DNA of 64,000 nucleotides from contig CCMQ01000008.1 of assembly GCA_000751835.1 (NCBI GenBank), positions 124,001-188,000 of the forward strand. Direction: 5' to 3'. Below are positions 17,948 to 24,896 of the stretch, piece by piece. The notes beneath the pieces were generated by a model. The model saw only the letters and a list, made by a program, of their open reading frames with translations, had not been told where the DNA came from and searched no databases. Numbering within the stretch: position 1 is the first letter of the stretch; each line of letters begins with the position of its first letter. Origin of the DNA: Necropsobacter rosorum (GTDB taxonomy: Bacteria; Pseudomonadota; Gammaproteobacteria; Enterobacterales; Pasteurellaceae). The position numbers were made by a program, and so were the translations under genes.

Positions 17948-18604
17948 TTATTTCTCGCCATAAAACCGATCAAACTTCTCCATTTGATACGGCGCGAACG
18001 CATAAGGAGAATTTTTGTCTTCCCACAGTTTCGGAATGAGAATGCGGATAACGCCAACATACCACGCAATCATCAAAAATACCGCTAAAACGTATTCCCA
18101 CCACACGACTAAATTTTGCGTTTCAATCACATAAATGTAGGCAATCATTAGCGGAAAATGCCCCAATAACGAACTTGCCAAACCTGAATTGTATTTGGTT
18201 TTCAACATGTTATTGTTCACAATGCCGTGGATAATCACTTGTGCCACACCGCCGAAAATAATCCCCACCAAGCCGAGCCAAATTTGATCATAAAAAATCA
18301 CAGGCGGCAGATACATTACAAGTGCCGTTCCCCAATTTATCCACAACGCCGACATATTGTTGAGTGGATAGCGGTCGGCGATGTCTGGCGTGCTGTCTTT
18401 CGGAGCAAAAATCGTGTTGGCGAATTTCGGAAATCCGCCTGGAAAGCCAAATTCTTCAAAAAAGTGAAAGAAAATCACCGCCAAATTCAGCAAAGCAATA
18501 ATTTGCAAAACGTGCCAATCGTGCCACGTTGCGAACGTAAAGCCCAAAATCGCCACGCCAATCACGCCGCTTAAATTAACCCAATTATTTAATAAAAATT
18601 TCAT
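17948..18604 (-). CDS. HXXEE domain membrane protein (copy 1)
   Basis: This 218-residue inner-membrane protein has about five or six predicted helices. The family motif is at residues about 47-59: HFFEEFGFPGGFP (His-x-x-Glu-Glu). A second conserved block is QVIIHGIVNNNMLKTKYNSGLAS. The His and Glu residues lie at a helix end and could bind metal or act as a catalytic site. It is the last gene of a three-gene minus-strand operon and is a distant paralogue of the first gene. HXXEE proteins have no established function that I know of. Confidence 0.8.
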   Translation of the reverse strand: MKFLLNNWVNLSGVIGVAILGFTFATWHDWHVLQIIALLNLAVIFFHFFEEFGFPGGFPKFANTIFAPKDSTPDIADRYPLNNMSALWINWGTALVMYLPPVIFYDQIWLGLVGIIFGGVAQVIIHGIVNNNMLKTKYNSGLASSLLGHFPLMIAYIYVIETQNLVVWWEYVLAVFLMIAWYVGVIRILIPKLWEDKNSPYAFAPYQMEKFDRFYGEK

Positions 18605-18619
18605 TGTTTTTTTCCTTGC

Positions 18620-19588
18620 TTAATCAAAATCTCTTGCGCTAGCAATTTCTACAAAACCTTTGCCGATAACCGCTTTTCCTGCAATTGTGCCACGCATTTC
18701 TATTGCCCCTTCAATACAAGGACCGTTTACTTTATCGCCAACTGGCGGAACAATTTCTTGCCCTAAATTCGTGGTTTGGACGCTTAAATCAATGTCCTTT
18801 TCAGGCAGGCTGATGCGCCATTTTGAATGCCATTTACGACCACTTTTTTCGCTTTGCCATAAACCTGTGCCGCTATCAATGATGTCGTGTAAAGGCGCGA
18901 CTGTGTATGTGCCGTCTGAATGCAAAATGGTCAGCCAATCGTAGGCGATTTCGTCTCGTGTACTCCAAAGTGCCAAACAATCGCCATTGTCAAAAGTGGC
19001 GCAAAACCACAACCAGCGCGCCGAACCATTCAACAATCCAGCAACAGGCAACGCCCCCCATTGACGGTCAAACCACGCATTGCCTGAAAATTCATAGGTT
19101 TCTCCGTTTATGGTTAATGTGCCATGCGTAAGCATTTGCGGGAAAGCGTATTCAAAATTGGGAATTTGCGCCCCAAACAGGGGAATATAACCTGTTGAAT
19201 TGTAGGCAAATACGCGACCATTAGATTGGGCGGATAATTGAATGCTGATATTTTTTTGTACACAACTTGCTCTGATAGACATTTGATTATCAGATGTTTG
19301 CCAAACGATATTTGCCGAGCTAAATTCAAAACCGTTTTCGCGTTGTTTAATGTTGCCTGTGTTGGCAATATCAGTAACAAAGCAATCATCGGTAATATCA
19401 ATGACCGAAACGGTGGAGCGTTCTTCGCCTTTGCCACGCGTTACATAATGAAAGAGCAAGCCGAATTCTTTATCGCCGCTTTGCACGTTGGCAATCAAGA
19501 ACCACGAGTCCGCACCAGCCGTTTTGCTATCTAATGTTTTGGGAGCAAGATCGGCAATAGGATTAATAAAAATAGGTAAATTGTTCAT
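18620..19588 (-). CDS. AttH / carotenoid 1,2-hydratase (CrtC)-like lipocalin-type protein
   Basis: In this 322-residue protein the start is ATG 19588, in the upstream pattern shared by all three operon genes (CATTGTTTTTTTCCTT read on the plus strand); a longer upstream extension would run into the previous gene. Recognisable AttH/CrtC features are SWFLIANVQSGDKEFGLLFHYV near the N-terminus, SGNAWFDRQWG in the middle and WLWFCATFDNGDCLALWS. The family forms a double lipocalin-like barrel. CrtC hydrates carotenoids, but no carotenoid gene is nearby, so another hydrophobic substrate is likely. It has no signal peptide. It sits between two HXXEE membrane proteins, suggesting work on a membrane lipid. 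Confidence 0.75.
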   Translation of the reverse strand: MNNLPIFINPIADLAPKTLDSKTAGADSWFLIANVQSGDKEFGLLFHYVTRGKGEERSTVSVIDITDDCFVTDIANTGNIKQRENGFEFSSANIVWQTSDNQMSIRASCVQKNISIQLSAQSNGRVFAYNSTGYIPLFGAQIPNFEYAFPQMLTHGTLTINGETYEFSGNAWFDRQWGALPVAGLLNGSARWLWFCATFDNGDCLALWSTRDEIAYDWLTILHSDGTYTVAPLHDIIDSGTGLWQSEKSGRKWHSKWRISLPEKDIDLSVQTTNLGQEIVPPVGDKVNGPCIEGAIEMRGTIAGKAVIGKGFVEIASARDFD

Positions 19589-19599
19589 TGTTTTTTTCC

Positions 19600-20247
19600 T
19601 TATTTCAGGCGGCAAAGTGCCGTAATTTTTTCGTATTTTTTCAGTTGAATATCGGAAATGGCATAAGGGCTGTTGCGGTTTTTCAATAACTGCACAGGCA
19701 AAATCACACAACTTGCCAACACAAAAATAAAGCCAATCACGCCCCAAAGCCACGTCCACGCCGTTGTTAAGCCGTTTGTGTGAATATAATACAAGTAATA
19801 AATCGCAATCGGCGTGAATAAAAATAAGCTGGTGGCAAGTCCGGGGTTGTACCATGTTTTCAAGGCTTTATTCATTTGAAAACCGTGTCCGAACAGTTGA
19901 AACAAATTAAACAACATCGTGCCAATGCCGAGTGGCAAAAAATCAGGAAAGACAATCGCCAAGCTATAAATAATCCACGCCACATTGTTCACAATCATTG
20001 AAGAATGCGTATTGCCAGGGTAATGCGTAAAATCGTTTTTTTCGCCAAAGGTGGCAATATTCACAATCACTGGCGCACCACCGGGGAAAACGTATTCTTC
20101 AAATTGATGTGCGAAAAGACTTGCCAAACTTGCTAATAAAATCAGTTGAATATGGCTCATTTCAGAACCTAATATCGCCCAAATCACAACGCACAACAAC
20201 ATAAAAAACGGCGTGAAGTTGTACCAATTATTTCGCCAAAAATTCAT
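19600..20247 (-). CDS. HXXEE domain membrane protein (copy 2)
   Basis: This 215-residue inner-membrane protein is the first gene of the operon. The motif HQFEEYVFPGGAP (near residues 47-59) and the block QLFGHGFQMNKALKTWYNPGLATS align with the second HXXEE gene at 17948. The two are clear paralogues and may form a heterodimer or act in sequence. It is divergent from the TetR gene at 20394, with a large inverted repeat between, so it is probably TetR-controlled. Function unknown. Confidence 0.8.
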   Translation of the reverse strand: MNFWRNNWYNFTPFFMLLCVVIWAILGSEMSHIQLILLASLASLFAHQFEEYVFPGGAPVIVNIATFGEKNDFTHYPGNTHSSMIVNNVAWIIYSLAIVFPDFLPLGIGTMLFNLFQLFGHGFQMNKALKTWYNPGLATSLFLFTPIAIYYLYYIHTNGLTTAWTWLWGVIGFIFVLASCVILPVQLLKNRNSPYAISDIQLKKYEKITALCRLK

Positions 20248-20326
20248 TGTTTTTTCCTTGTTTGTTTAAAGTGCGGTCAGTATAAGCAAAAAATTTTCTC
20301 AAAAATACCGCCAATTTCGCTCTGTT

Positions 20327-20376
20327 TTGTTAAGATAAGCAGACAAATTTTTAAATCTGTATCGTTATCTCAACAA
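20327..20376. promoter_or_regulatory. Candidate TetR operator for the HXXEE operon
   Basis: TTGTTAAGATAA (20327-20338) and TTATCTCAACAA (20365-20376) form an inverted repeat with 11 of 12 arm bases matching. They lie between the divergent TetR and HXXEE genes and end 17 bases before the TetR ATG. The 26-base spacing would suit two operator halves on one face of the helix, or RNA structure. Confidence 0.55.
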
Positions 20377-20393
20377 ACAAGGTCAAAATTGTT

Positions 20394-20945
20394 ATGACAG
20401 AAAAACAAGATTTGCGTGTGGTTCGCACGCATAAAATGATACGAGCGGCGTTAATTCAGCTTTTGAAAACACAGGAATTTGACAACATCGCCGTGCAAGA
20501 TATTGTGGATTTGGCGATGGTCAATCGTGCCACGTTTTACAAATATTATTCGGGCAAAAGCGACTTGGCAGGCGTGATGATTGCAGAATTTAAGGCGAAT
20601 TATCAGGCGACGTTGAAAGCACGTTTTGCGGGTAGCCTTGATGTGCAAACGCTGATGAATACCGCCATTCCAGCCCTTTACGAACAGCGTGAATTGATTT
20701 TGGCATTGTGGAAAATCAAAACGAAACGGCATCATTTGTGGGACGATATGTATTTGATGATTAAGCAAAATTTTATCCATCATCAACAAACGAAATTCCC
20801 CAACCGCAATTTTGACTATCAAGGCGAAATACTTGCTACGATGATTTTGAAAACGGCACACTATTATTTTTCGCAGGATTTGCCGATACCCATCAAGCAG
20901 GTTTGGGCGGAAATTGGGGAGATGTTGGCGGCGGTGCAAAATTAG
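20394..20945 (+). CDS. TetR/AcrR-type transcriptional regulator
   Basis: In this 183-residue protein the TetR HTH is at residues about 10-57 (FDNIAVQDIVDLAMVNRATFYKYYSGKSDL), followed by an all-helical ligand domain. It is divergent from the HXXEE-AttH-HXXEE operon and the only regulator beside it, so probably its repressor. A GCTACCCGCA motif (complement, 20626) lies in the gene, and an exact DUS follows three bases after its stop. Confidence 0.87.
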   Translation: MTEKQDLRVVRTHKMIRAALIQLLKTQEFDNIAVQDIVDLAMVNRATFYKYYSGKSDLAGVMIAEFKANYQATLKARFAGSLDVQTLMNTAIPALYEQRELILALWKIKTKRHHLWDDMYLMIKQNFIHHQQTKFPNRNFDYQGEILATMILKTAHYYFSQDLPIPIKQVWAEIGEMLAAVQN

Positions 20946-20947
20946 TT

Positions 20948-20959
20948 TTCAGGTAGCCT
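20948..20959 (-). repeat. Neisseriaceae DUS, AG-eikDUS dialect
   Basis: TTCAGGTAGCCT on the plus strand is the exact complement of AGGCTACCTGAA, the uptake dialect described for Eikenella. It lies directly after the TetR stop and extends to the palindrome TTCAGGTAGCCTGAA (20948-20962), which can fold as a small hairpin. Confidence 0.85.
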
Positions 20960-21004
20960 GAAGTGGATTTTTGTGGAGTTTTTCGGTGTTTTTTGTGAGG
21001 GAGT

Positions 21005-21043
21005 TTGGCGAAATTCGCCAAGATCTGACCGTTCTCGCAAAAA
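21005..21043. repeat. 39-bp intergenic repeat, copy 2
   Basis: This is the second copy of the element at 17895, with 36 of 39 identical bases. Here the palindrome is perfect over TTGGCGAA and TTCGCCAA, sharing the central bases. It lies between the TetR gene and the convergent LysR gene. Confidence 0.75.
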
Positions 21044-21077
21044 GCTACCGGCAAAATCAAATTGCGGGTAGCTTTTT
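21039..21077. terminator. Bidirectional terminator made of an inverted GCTACC(C/G)GCA pair
   Basis: AAAAAGCTACCGGCAA (21039-21054) pairs with TTGCGGGTAGCTTTTT (21062-21077), 15 of 16 bases, with a 7-nt loop. A-run and T-run ends serve both strands, ending the TetR and LysR transcripts. The arms carry the word that recurs across this region, in the inverted-pair layout Neisseriaceae use for DUS terminators. Confidence 0.82.
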
Positions 21078-21084
21078 CACATAA

Positions 21085-21996
21085 CTATTTTTGTTCCCCC
21101 AATCTCTCCGCCAAAAACTTCACCAGCAAATTGATCTTCACAATCTGCCGACTGCCTGCGGGGTAAACGGCGTAAATTGCGTCGTCGGCGGGGTTGGCGG
21201 TGGGTTGGATTTGCCAGTCGTTTAAGACGCTCACGAGTTTGCCGTTTGCCAGTTCGTCTTTAATCAACCAATCGGGCAAGTGAGCGATGCCGATGCCTGC
21301 GAGTGCGTATTCACGCAAAATTTCGGTGCTGTTGCCGAGCAAACTGCCTTTAACGCTAACCATTTGGCTTGACGTTTCAGGCTGCTTGAAATGCCAGCGT
21401 TGGGTGTAGCCACGATAGTAAAACAGCAGACAGTTGTGGCTTTGTAGGTCGTTTGGCGTTTGTGGTTCTCCCTTACGAGCCAAGTATTCAGGGCTGGCAC
21501 AAAGCAGGCGGCGTTGTGGGGTAAGGCGTTTGGCGATGAGATTTGGGTCGTCCACTTTGCCGAGTCGCACCGCCAAATCAAAGCGTTCCGCTTGCAAATC
21601 TACATAATCGTCCGACGCCCAAATTTCAAGCCTAATTTTCGGATATTGCAAGGCAAATTCCGTCAAAATCGGGGCAAGCACCGATGAGCCGTAGGAATGC
21701 GAAAAGGTAATGCGGAGCTTGCCTTGCGGTTGATCCAGTTCCAGTTTGAGCGACAAATTCGCTGCGTCCAAATCGTCCAAAATCGGGCGAGTGCTTTGCA
21801 AATAAAGTATTCCAGCGTTGGTGAGCGAAATCTGCCGTGTGGAGCGGCTAAACAACGCCACGCCGAGTTCGTTTTCAAGGCTGTCAATTTGGCGTGTAAC
21901 GGACGACACCGCCACGCCAAGTTGCTGTGCCGTGCGGCTAAAACTGCCCGTGTCGGCGACGTGGTGGAAAATGTTTAGGGCGGAGAAGTAGTCCAT
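21085..21996 (-). CDS. LysR-type transcriptional regulator
   Basis: This 303-residue protein has a winged HTH (SFSRTAQQLGVAVSSVTRQIDSLENELGVALFSRSTRQISLT) and a LysR effector domain of the CrgA/DsdC-like type. It is divergent from the luciferase-like gene at 22144, with a good promoter between, and is the likely regulator of that three-gene operon. A near-DUS TTCAGGCTGCTTGAA lies inside the gene at 21376-21390. Confidence 0.88.
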   Translation of the reverse strand: MDYFSALNIFHHVADTGSFSRTAQQLGVAVSSVTRQIDSLENELGVALFSRSTRQISLTNAGILYLQSTRPILDDLDAANLSLKLELDQPQGKLRITFSHSYGSSVLAPILTEFALQYPKIRLEIWASDDYVDLQAERFDLAVRLGKVDDPNLIAKRLTPQRRLLCASPEYLARKGEPQTPNDLQSHNCLLFYYRGYTQRWHFKQPETSSQMVSVKGSLLGNSTEILREYALAGIGIAHLPDWLIKDELANGKLVSVLNDWQIQPTANPADDAIYAVYPAGSRQIVKINLLVKFLAERLGEQK

Positions 21997-22050
21997 TTTG
22001 GTTGTCCTTGTTTTGCGAAAAATGCAAAAGAATTTCTAAATTTCCCCATA

Positions 22051-22079
22051 TTATCATTTTAAACAGAAAAATCTATACT
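22051..22079 (+). promoter_or_regulatory. Promoter of the luciferase-like operon
   Basis: TTATCA (22051-22056), a 17-base spacer and TATACT (22074-22079) lie 65 bases before the ATG at 22144 and downstream of the divergent LysR start, where an activator would act. Confidence 0.55.
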
Positions 22080-22101
22080 GCACCACATCAGAACACGACC
22101 C

Positions 22102-22111
22102 ACAAGCGGTC
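22102..22111 (+). repeat. Actinobacillus pleuropneumoniae-type USS, full 10-mer
   Basis: ACAAGCGGTC is an exact copy of the uptake signal of the A. pleuropneumoniae branch. It lies in the leader before the luciferase-like gene, followed by a T-run. The chromosome around this region uses AAGTGCGGT. Confidence 0.7.
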
Positions 22112-22143
22112 GGATTTTTTACTCAATTTACAAGGATTTCAAA

Positions 22144-23196
22144 ATGACAAAATTAAACGTACCTAACCTTTCTGTACTCGGTCAAGACAACAGCCAACTG
22201 TTCCACGAAAACAACGCCGCCAACACCAAAGCGGATTTGCCTGCCCATTTGGCGAATCACAAAGCGTTTTCGCAAGTGTTCCAAAAAGATAAATTGACGC
22301 TTGGTTTGATTGCACCGTTCAAGGGCTACGCTGATACGCCGATTCCGAATGTAGAAGATTTGGGCGATGTGGCGGAACTCGCTGAAAAATTGGGATTTTC
22401 TGCTCTTTGGTTGCGTGATGTGCCGTTTTACGACCCGAATTTTGGCGATGTGGGGCAAGGGCTTGATCCGTTCGTCAGCCTAGGCTATTTGGCGGCTCGC
22501 ACCAAAACGATTGCACTTGGTACGGCAGGCATTGTGTCGCCGCTGCGTGAGCCGATTCATATTGCCAAAAGCTCGGCAAGCGTGGACGCATTAACCAACG
22601 GTCGCTTTATTCTCGGGCTTTCCAGCGGCGACCGTCCTGTGGAATATCCTGCGTTCAAAAAAGAATTTGGTAATCGTGCCGAACGCTTCCGTGAAAGCTG
22701 GGATTTAATCCGCACGCTGACCAATCCGCAAACGCACGATTTTCCTGTGTTTAACGGCAATCACTACGGCAATTTGACGGGCAACATTGACGTTACGCCG
22801 AAAGTCAAAACCGCCTTGCCAATGGTGGCGATTGGTCGGGCAAGACAGGAATTGGATTGGCTGGCGAACACGGCGGACGGCTGGATTTGGCACGGCGTGA
22901 ACCCGAAAGACACGAAAAACATCGTGCAAACGCTCGCCGAACTCAACCAAGACAACAGCTGGCATCCGTTCGGCTACGCCAACTTTGTGGAACTTGCCGA
23001 AAATCCAAATGAGCCTGCGAAATTGTTTAACAACATTTACTTGCGTGGCGGTGCAAACGGCTTGTTGGAGTACTGGCAAGAGCAGAAAGAACAAGGGCTG
23101 GCACACGTTACCGTCAATCTTAAACCGACCGAACGCCCAGCGGCGGAAACCTTGCAGGATTTGGCGGAGAATGTGTTGGCGAAGTTGAATAAATAG
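22144..23196 (+). CDS. LLM-class (luciferase-like) flavin-dependent oxidoreductase
   Basis: The 350-residue TIM-barrel protein carries bacterial-luciferase-family motifs: LTLGLIAPFKGY at the first strand, VAELAEKLGFSALWLRDVPFYDPN, TKTIALGTAGIVSP, and GRFILGLSSGDRP for flavin and phosphate binding. It probably uses reduced FMN supplied by a partner. The azoreductase-like flavoenzyme two genes downstream is a candidate. The operon order is LLM, NTF2-like, azoreductase-like. Substrate unknown. Confidence 0.85.
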   Translation: MTKLNVPNLSVLGQDNSQLFHENNAANTKADLPAHLANHKAFSQVFQKDKLTLGLIAPFKGYADTPIPNVEDLGDVAELAEKLGFSALWLRDVPFYDPNFGDVGQGLDPFVSLGYLAARTKTIALGTAGIVSPLREPIHIAKSSASVDALTNGRFILGLSSGDRPVEYPAFKKEFGNRAERFRESWDLIRTLTNPQTHDFPVFNGNHYGNLTGNIDVTPKVKTALPMVAIGRARQELDWLANTADGWIWHGVNPKDTKNIVQTLAELNQDNSWHPFGYANFVELAENPNEPAKLFNNIYLRGGANGLLEYWQEQKEQGLAHVTVNLKPTERPAAETLQDLAENVLAKLNK

Positions 23197-23282
23197 GTGG
23201 AATAAATAGCGAAAAGTGCGGTCGTTTTTTGAGAATTTTGCAAATTTTTCAAAAATCCGACCGCCTTATTTAAGGAAGAAAA

Positions 23283-24176
23283 ATGATCAGAACAATACTC
23301 AAAAACCGTTTTACCGATTTTTTAAATGTTTGGACGAACGATAACGAAGAATTGCCTTTTTTAAGCGAAAACGTGCAACTGCACAATTTTTCAGGCAGCT
23401 TTTTTGGCAAAGAAGACGTTTTAACCCAACTTCAAAACGAGCGTTCGGCATTGCCAATTAAAGTGCAATACACCAATCTTTACATCGCTGGCAAACACGA
23501 CAAAGCGGCGGTGAGTGCCTATATCTACGGCAAACTGGGCGAACACAGCTTTTACGGCGTGTTGCTGTTGAAACTCTCCAAGCAACAAGATTGGCAAATT
23601 GACGAAATCCGCAGCACGCACGCCTTAAACGGCAATGCGTTGGCAAAACATTGGCTAAACGGCAAACAGGTGCGCCGAGATTGGCAGCCTGCCGACCCAA
23701 CACGCCCGATTGTCAGCGAATTAGACAGCCCTTGGCATTTGTTCCCCAATAACGAATTTCACGCCGAAACCGCCGAAGCGCAAATCGCCGAGCTGTACGC
23801 CAAATACGCTTGGGGCTTGGATTTTGCCGATTTCGCCTTGCTTGCCAGCGTGTTTGACGAAAATATCACATCGGATTTAACGCCAATGGGCAAACGCCAG
23901 ACCCTGCGTGAAACCTTTGGGCAGTTGCGAGCTTTTCGCTTGGCGGCAGGCGAATTGTTCCACGCCACCGAAGTGCTGGAAATCACGCAGATTGACGACA
24001 AACACGCCGCCGCTAAACTCGGTCGCATTATCCCTGAACAAACGCATACCGAAAACGGCGAAAAATTGTTCGGTGCGTATTACGATGTGGAAATCGTTAG
24101 AGATGCAAACGGCAATTTCAAATACCAAAAATTTGATTACCACCCACAATGGTTTATGCTTCACGAAGAACAATAA
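23283..24176 (+). CDS. Two-domain SnoaL/NTF2-like protein
   Basis: In this 297-residue protein each half has an NTF2-like pattern. The N-terminal half has HNFSGSFFGKEDVLTQL and WQIDEIRSTHALNG. The C-terminal half has IAELYAKYAWGLDFADFALLASVFDENI, then ATEVLEITQIDDKHAAAKLGRI and NFKYQKFDYHPQW. The second domain resembles aromatic-dioxygenase-beta or steroid-isomerase-type small barrels. The gene lies between the LLM and azoreductase-like genes with short gaps, so one operon. A USS and T-run precede it. Function unknown, perhaps isomerase or hydratase of the LLM product. Confidence 0.7.
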   Translation: MIRTILKNRFTDFLNVWTNDNEELPFLSENVQLHNFSGSFFGKEDVLTQLQNERSALPIKVQYTNLYIAGKHDKAAVSAYIYGKLGEHSFYGVLLLKLSKQQDWQIDEIRSTHALNGNALAKHWLNGKQVRRDWQPADPTRPIVSELDSPWHLFPNNEFHAETAEAQIAELYAKYAWGLDFADFALLASVFDENITSDLTPMGKRQTLRETFGQLRAFRLAAGELFHATEVLEITQIDDKHAAAKLGRIIPEQTHTENGEKLFGAYYDVEIVRDANGNFKYQKFDYHPQWFMLHEEQ

Positions 24177-24191
24177 CAACGGAGAAAAATA

Positions 24192-24845
24192 ATGAAAACA
24201 CTCGTTATCAACGCCACACCCGCCACGTCGCCACAATCCGTTTCCGACCAAATTTTGGCGAAACTTCGCGAAATGCTACCCGCAGAGAGCGAATTTGTGG
24301 ATTTATATAAAATGCCTGATTTGCCTGCGTTGGACGAGCAAGGTTTGGCGTTGATTTACAAGCAACAAATCGGCGAAACATTGTCTTTTGATGAGCAAAA
24401 AATTGCCGAAAAACGCACCGCACTTTTGCAACAATTTAAAGCCTACAAACGCATTGTGATTGTCTATCCAATGTTTAATTACAACATTCCCGCCAAGCTC
24501 AAAGATTATTTAGACAACGTGCTTGTGCCACGAGAAACTTTCCGTTACAGCGAAGACGGCAAACTCACAGGGCTGCTCAACGACGGACGAGAAGTGATTT
24601 TTATCCAAACAAGCGGTTCAATTTTTTCAGGCAATAGCGAATTTGCCGAGCTGGAATTTGCCTATTTTTATTTGGACGCAATGTTCAAAAAATTAGGCTT
24701 TGAAAAACGCCATTTGGTACGAGCCGAAGGCACGGCGGTGTGCGATAAAAAGATAGTGATTGAAAAAGCCATCACGGAAATAAAATGGGGATTGGAATGT
24801 GCGTTTAAGCCTGTTAAAAATGATAAACCGTTGATGTGTGATTGA
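24192..24845 (+). CDS. FMN-dependent NAD(P)H azoreductase/quinone reductase, AzoR-like
   Basis: This 217-residue flavodoxin-fold protein starts MKTLVINATPATSPQSVSD (phosphate loop). It carries YPMFNYNIPAKLKDYLDNVL and the QTSGSIFSG flavin-binding turn characteristic of AzoR. It reduces azo dyes and quinones by two electrons. It is third in the LLM operon, 15 bases after the NTF2-like gene. An Actinobacillus-type USS 9-mer (24609-24617), a Haemophilus-type USS (24417) and one GCTACCCGCA (24275) all lie within the gene. Confidence 0.82.
   Translation: MKTLVINATPATSPQSVSDQILAKLREMLPAESEFVDLYKMPDLPALDEQGLALIYKQQIGETLSFDEQKIAEKRTALLQQFKAYKRIVIVYPMFNYNIPAKLKDYLDNVLVPRETFRYSEDGKLTGLLNDGREVIFIQTSGSIFSGNSEFAELEFAYFYLDAMFKKLGFEKRHLVRAEGTAVCDKKIVIEKAITEIKWGLECAFKPVKNDKPLMCD
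24609..24617 (+). repeat. Actinobacillus pleuropneumoniae-type USS core
   Basis: ACAAGCGGT, the third exact copy within this region, lies in the azoreductase-like gene just before its SGSIFSG codons. Confidence 0.55.
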
Positions 24846-24896
24846 ATGATTTACCATTTGAAATAACTTTATAAAATCTCTGAAAAACCCGACCGC

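Noticed and set aside
18620-19588. Carotenoid biosynthesis based on the CrtC-like gene
   Set aside because: No phytoene synthase, desaturase or other carotenoid gene in the window. AttH-like proteins are broader than CrtC.
19082-19618. Further DUS-like strings (TTGCCTGAAAAT near 19085, TTTCAGGCGGCAA near 19604)
   Set aside because: They differ from every DUS dialect I know by one or more core bases, so I did not count them as DUS.
21376-21390. TTCAGGCTGCTTGAA as a DUS
   Set aside because: One mismatch from both AG-simDUS and the complement of AG-kingDUS. Only noted as a near-match within the LysR gene.
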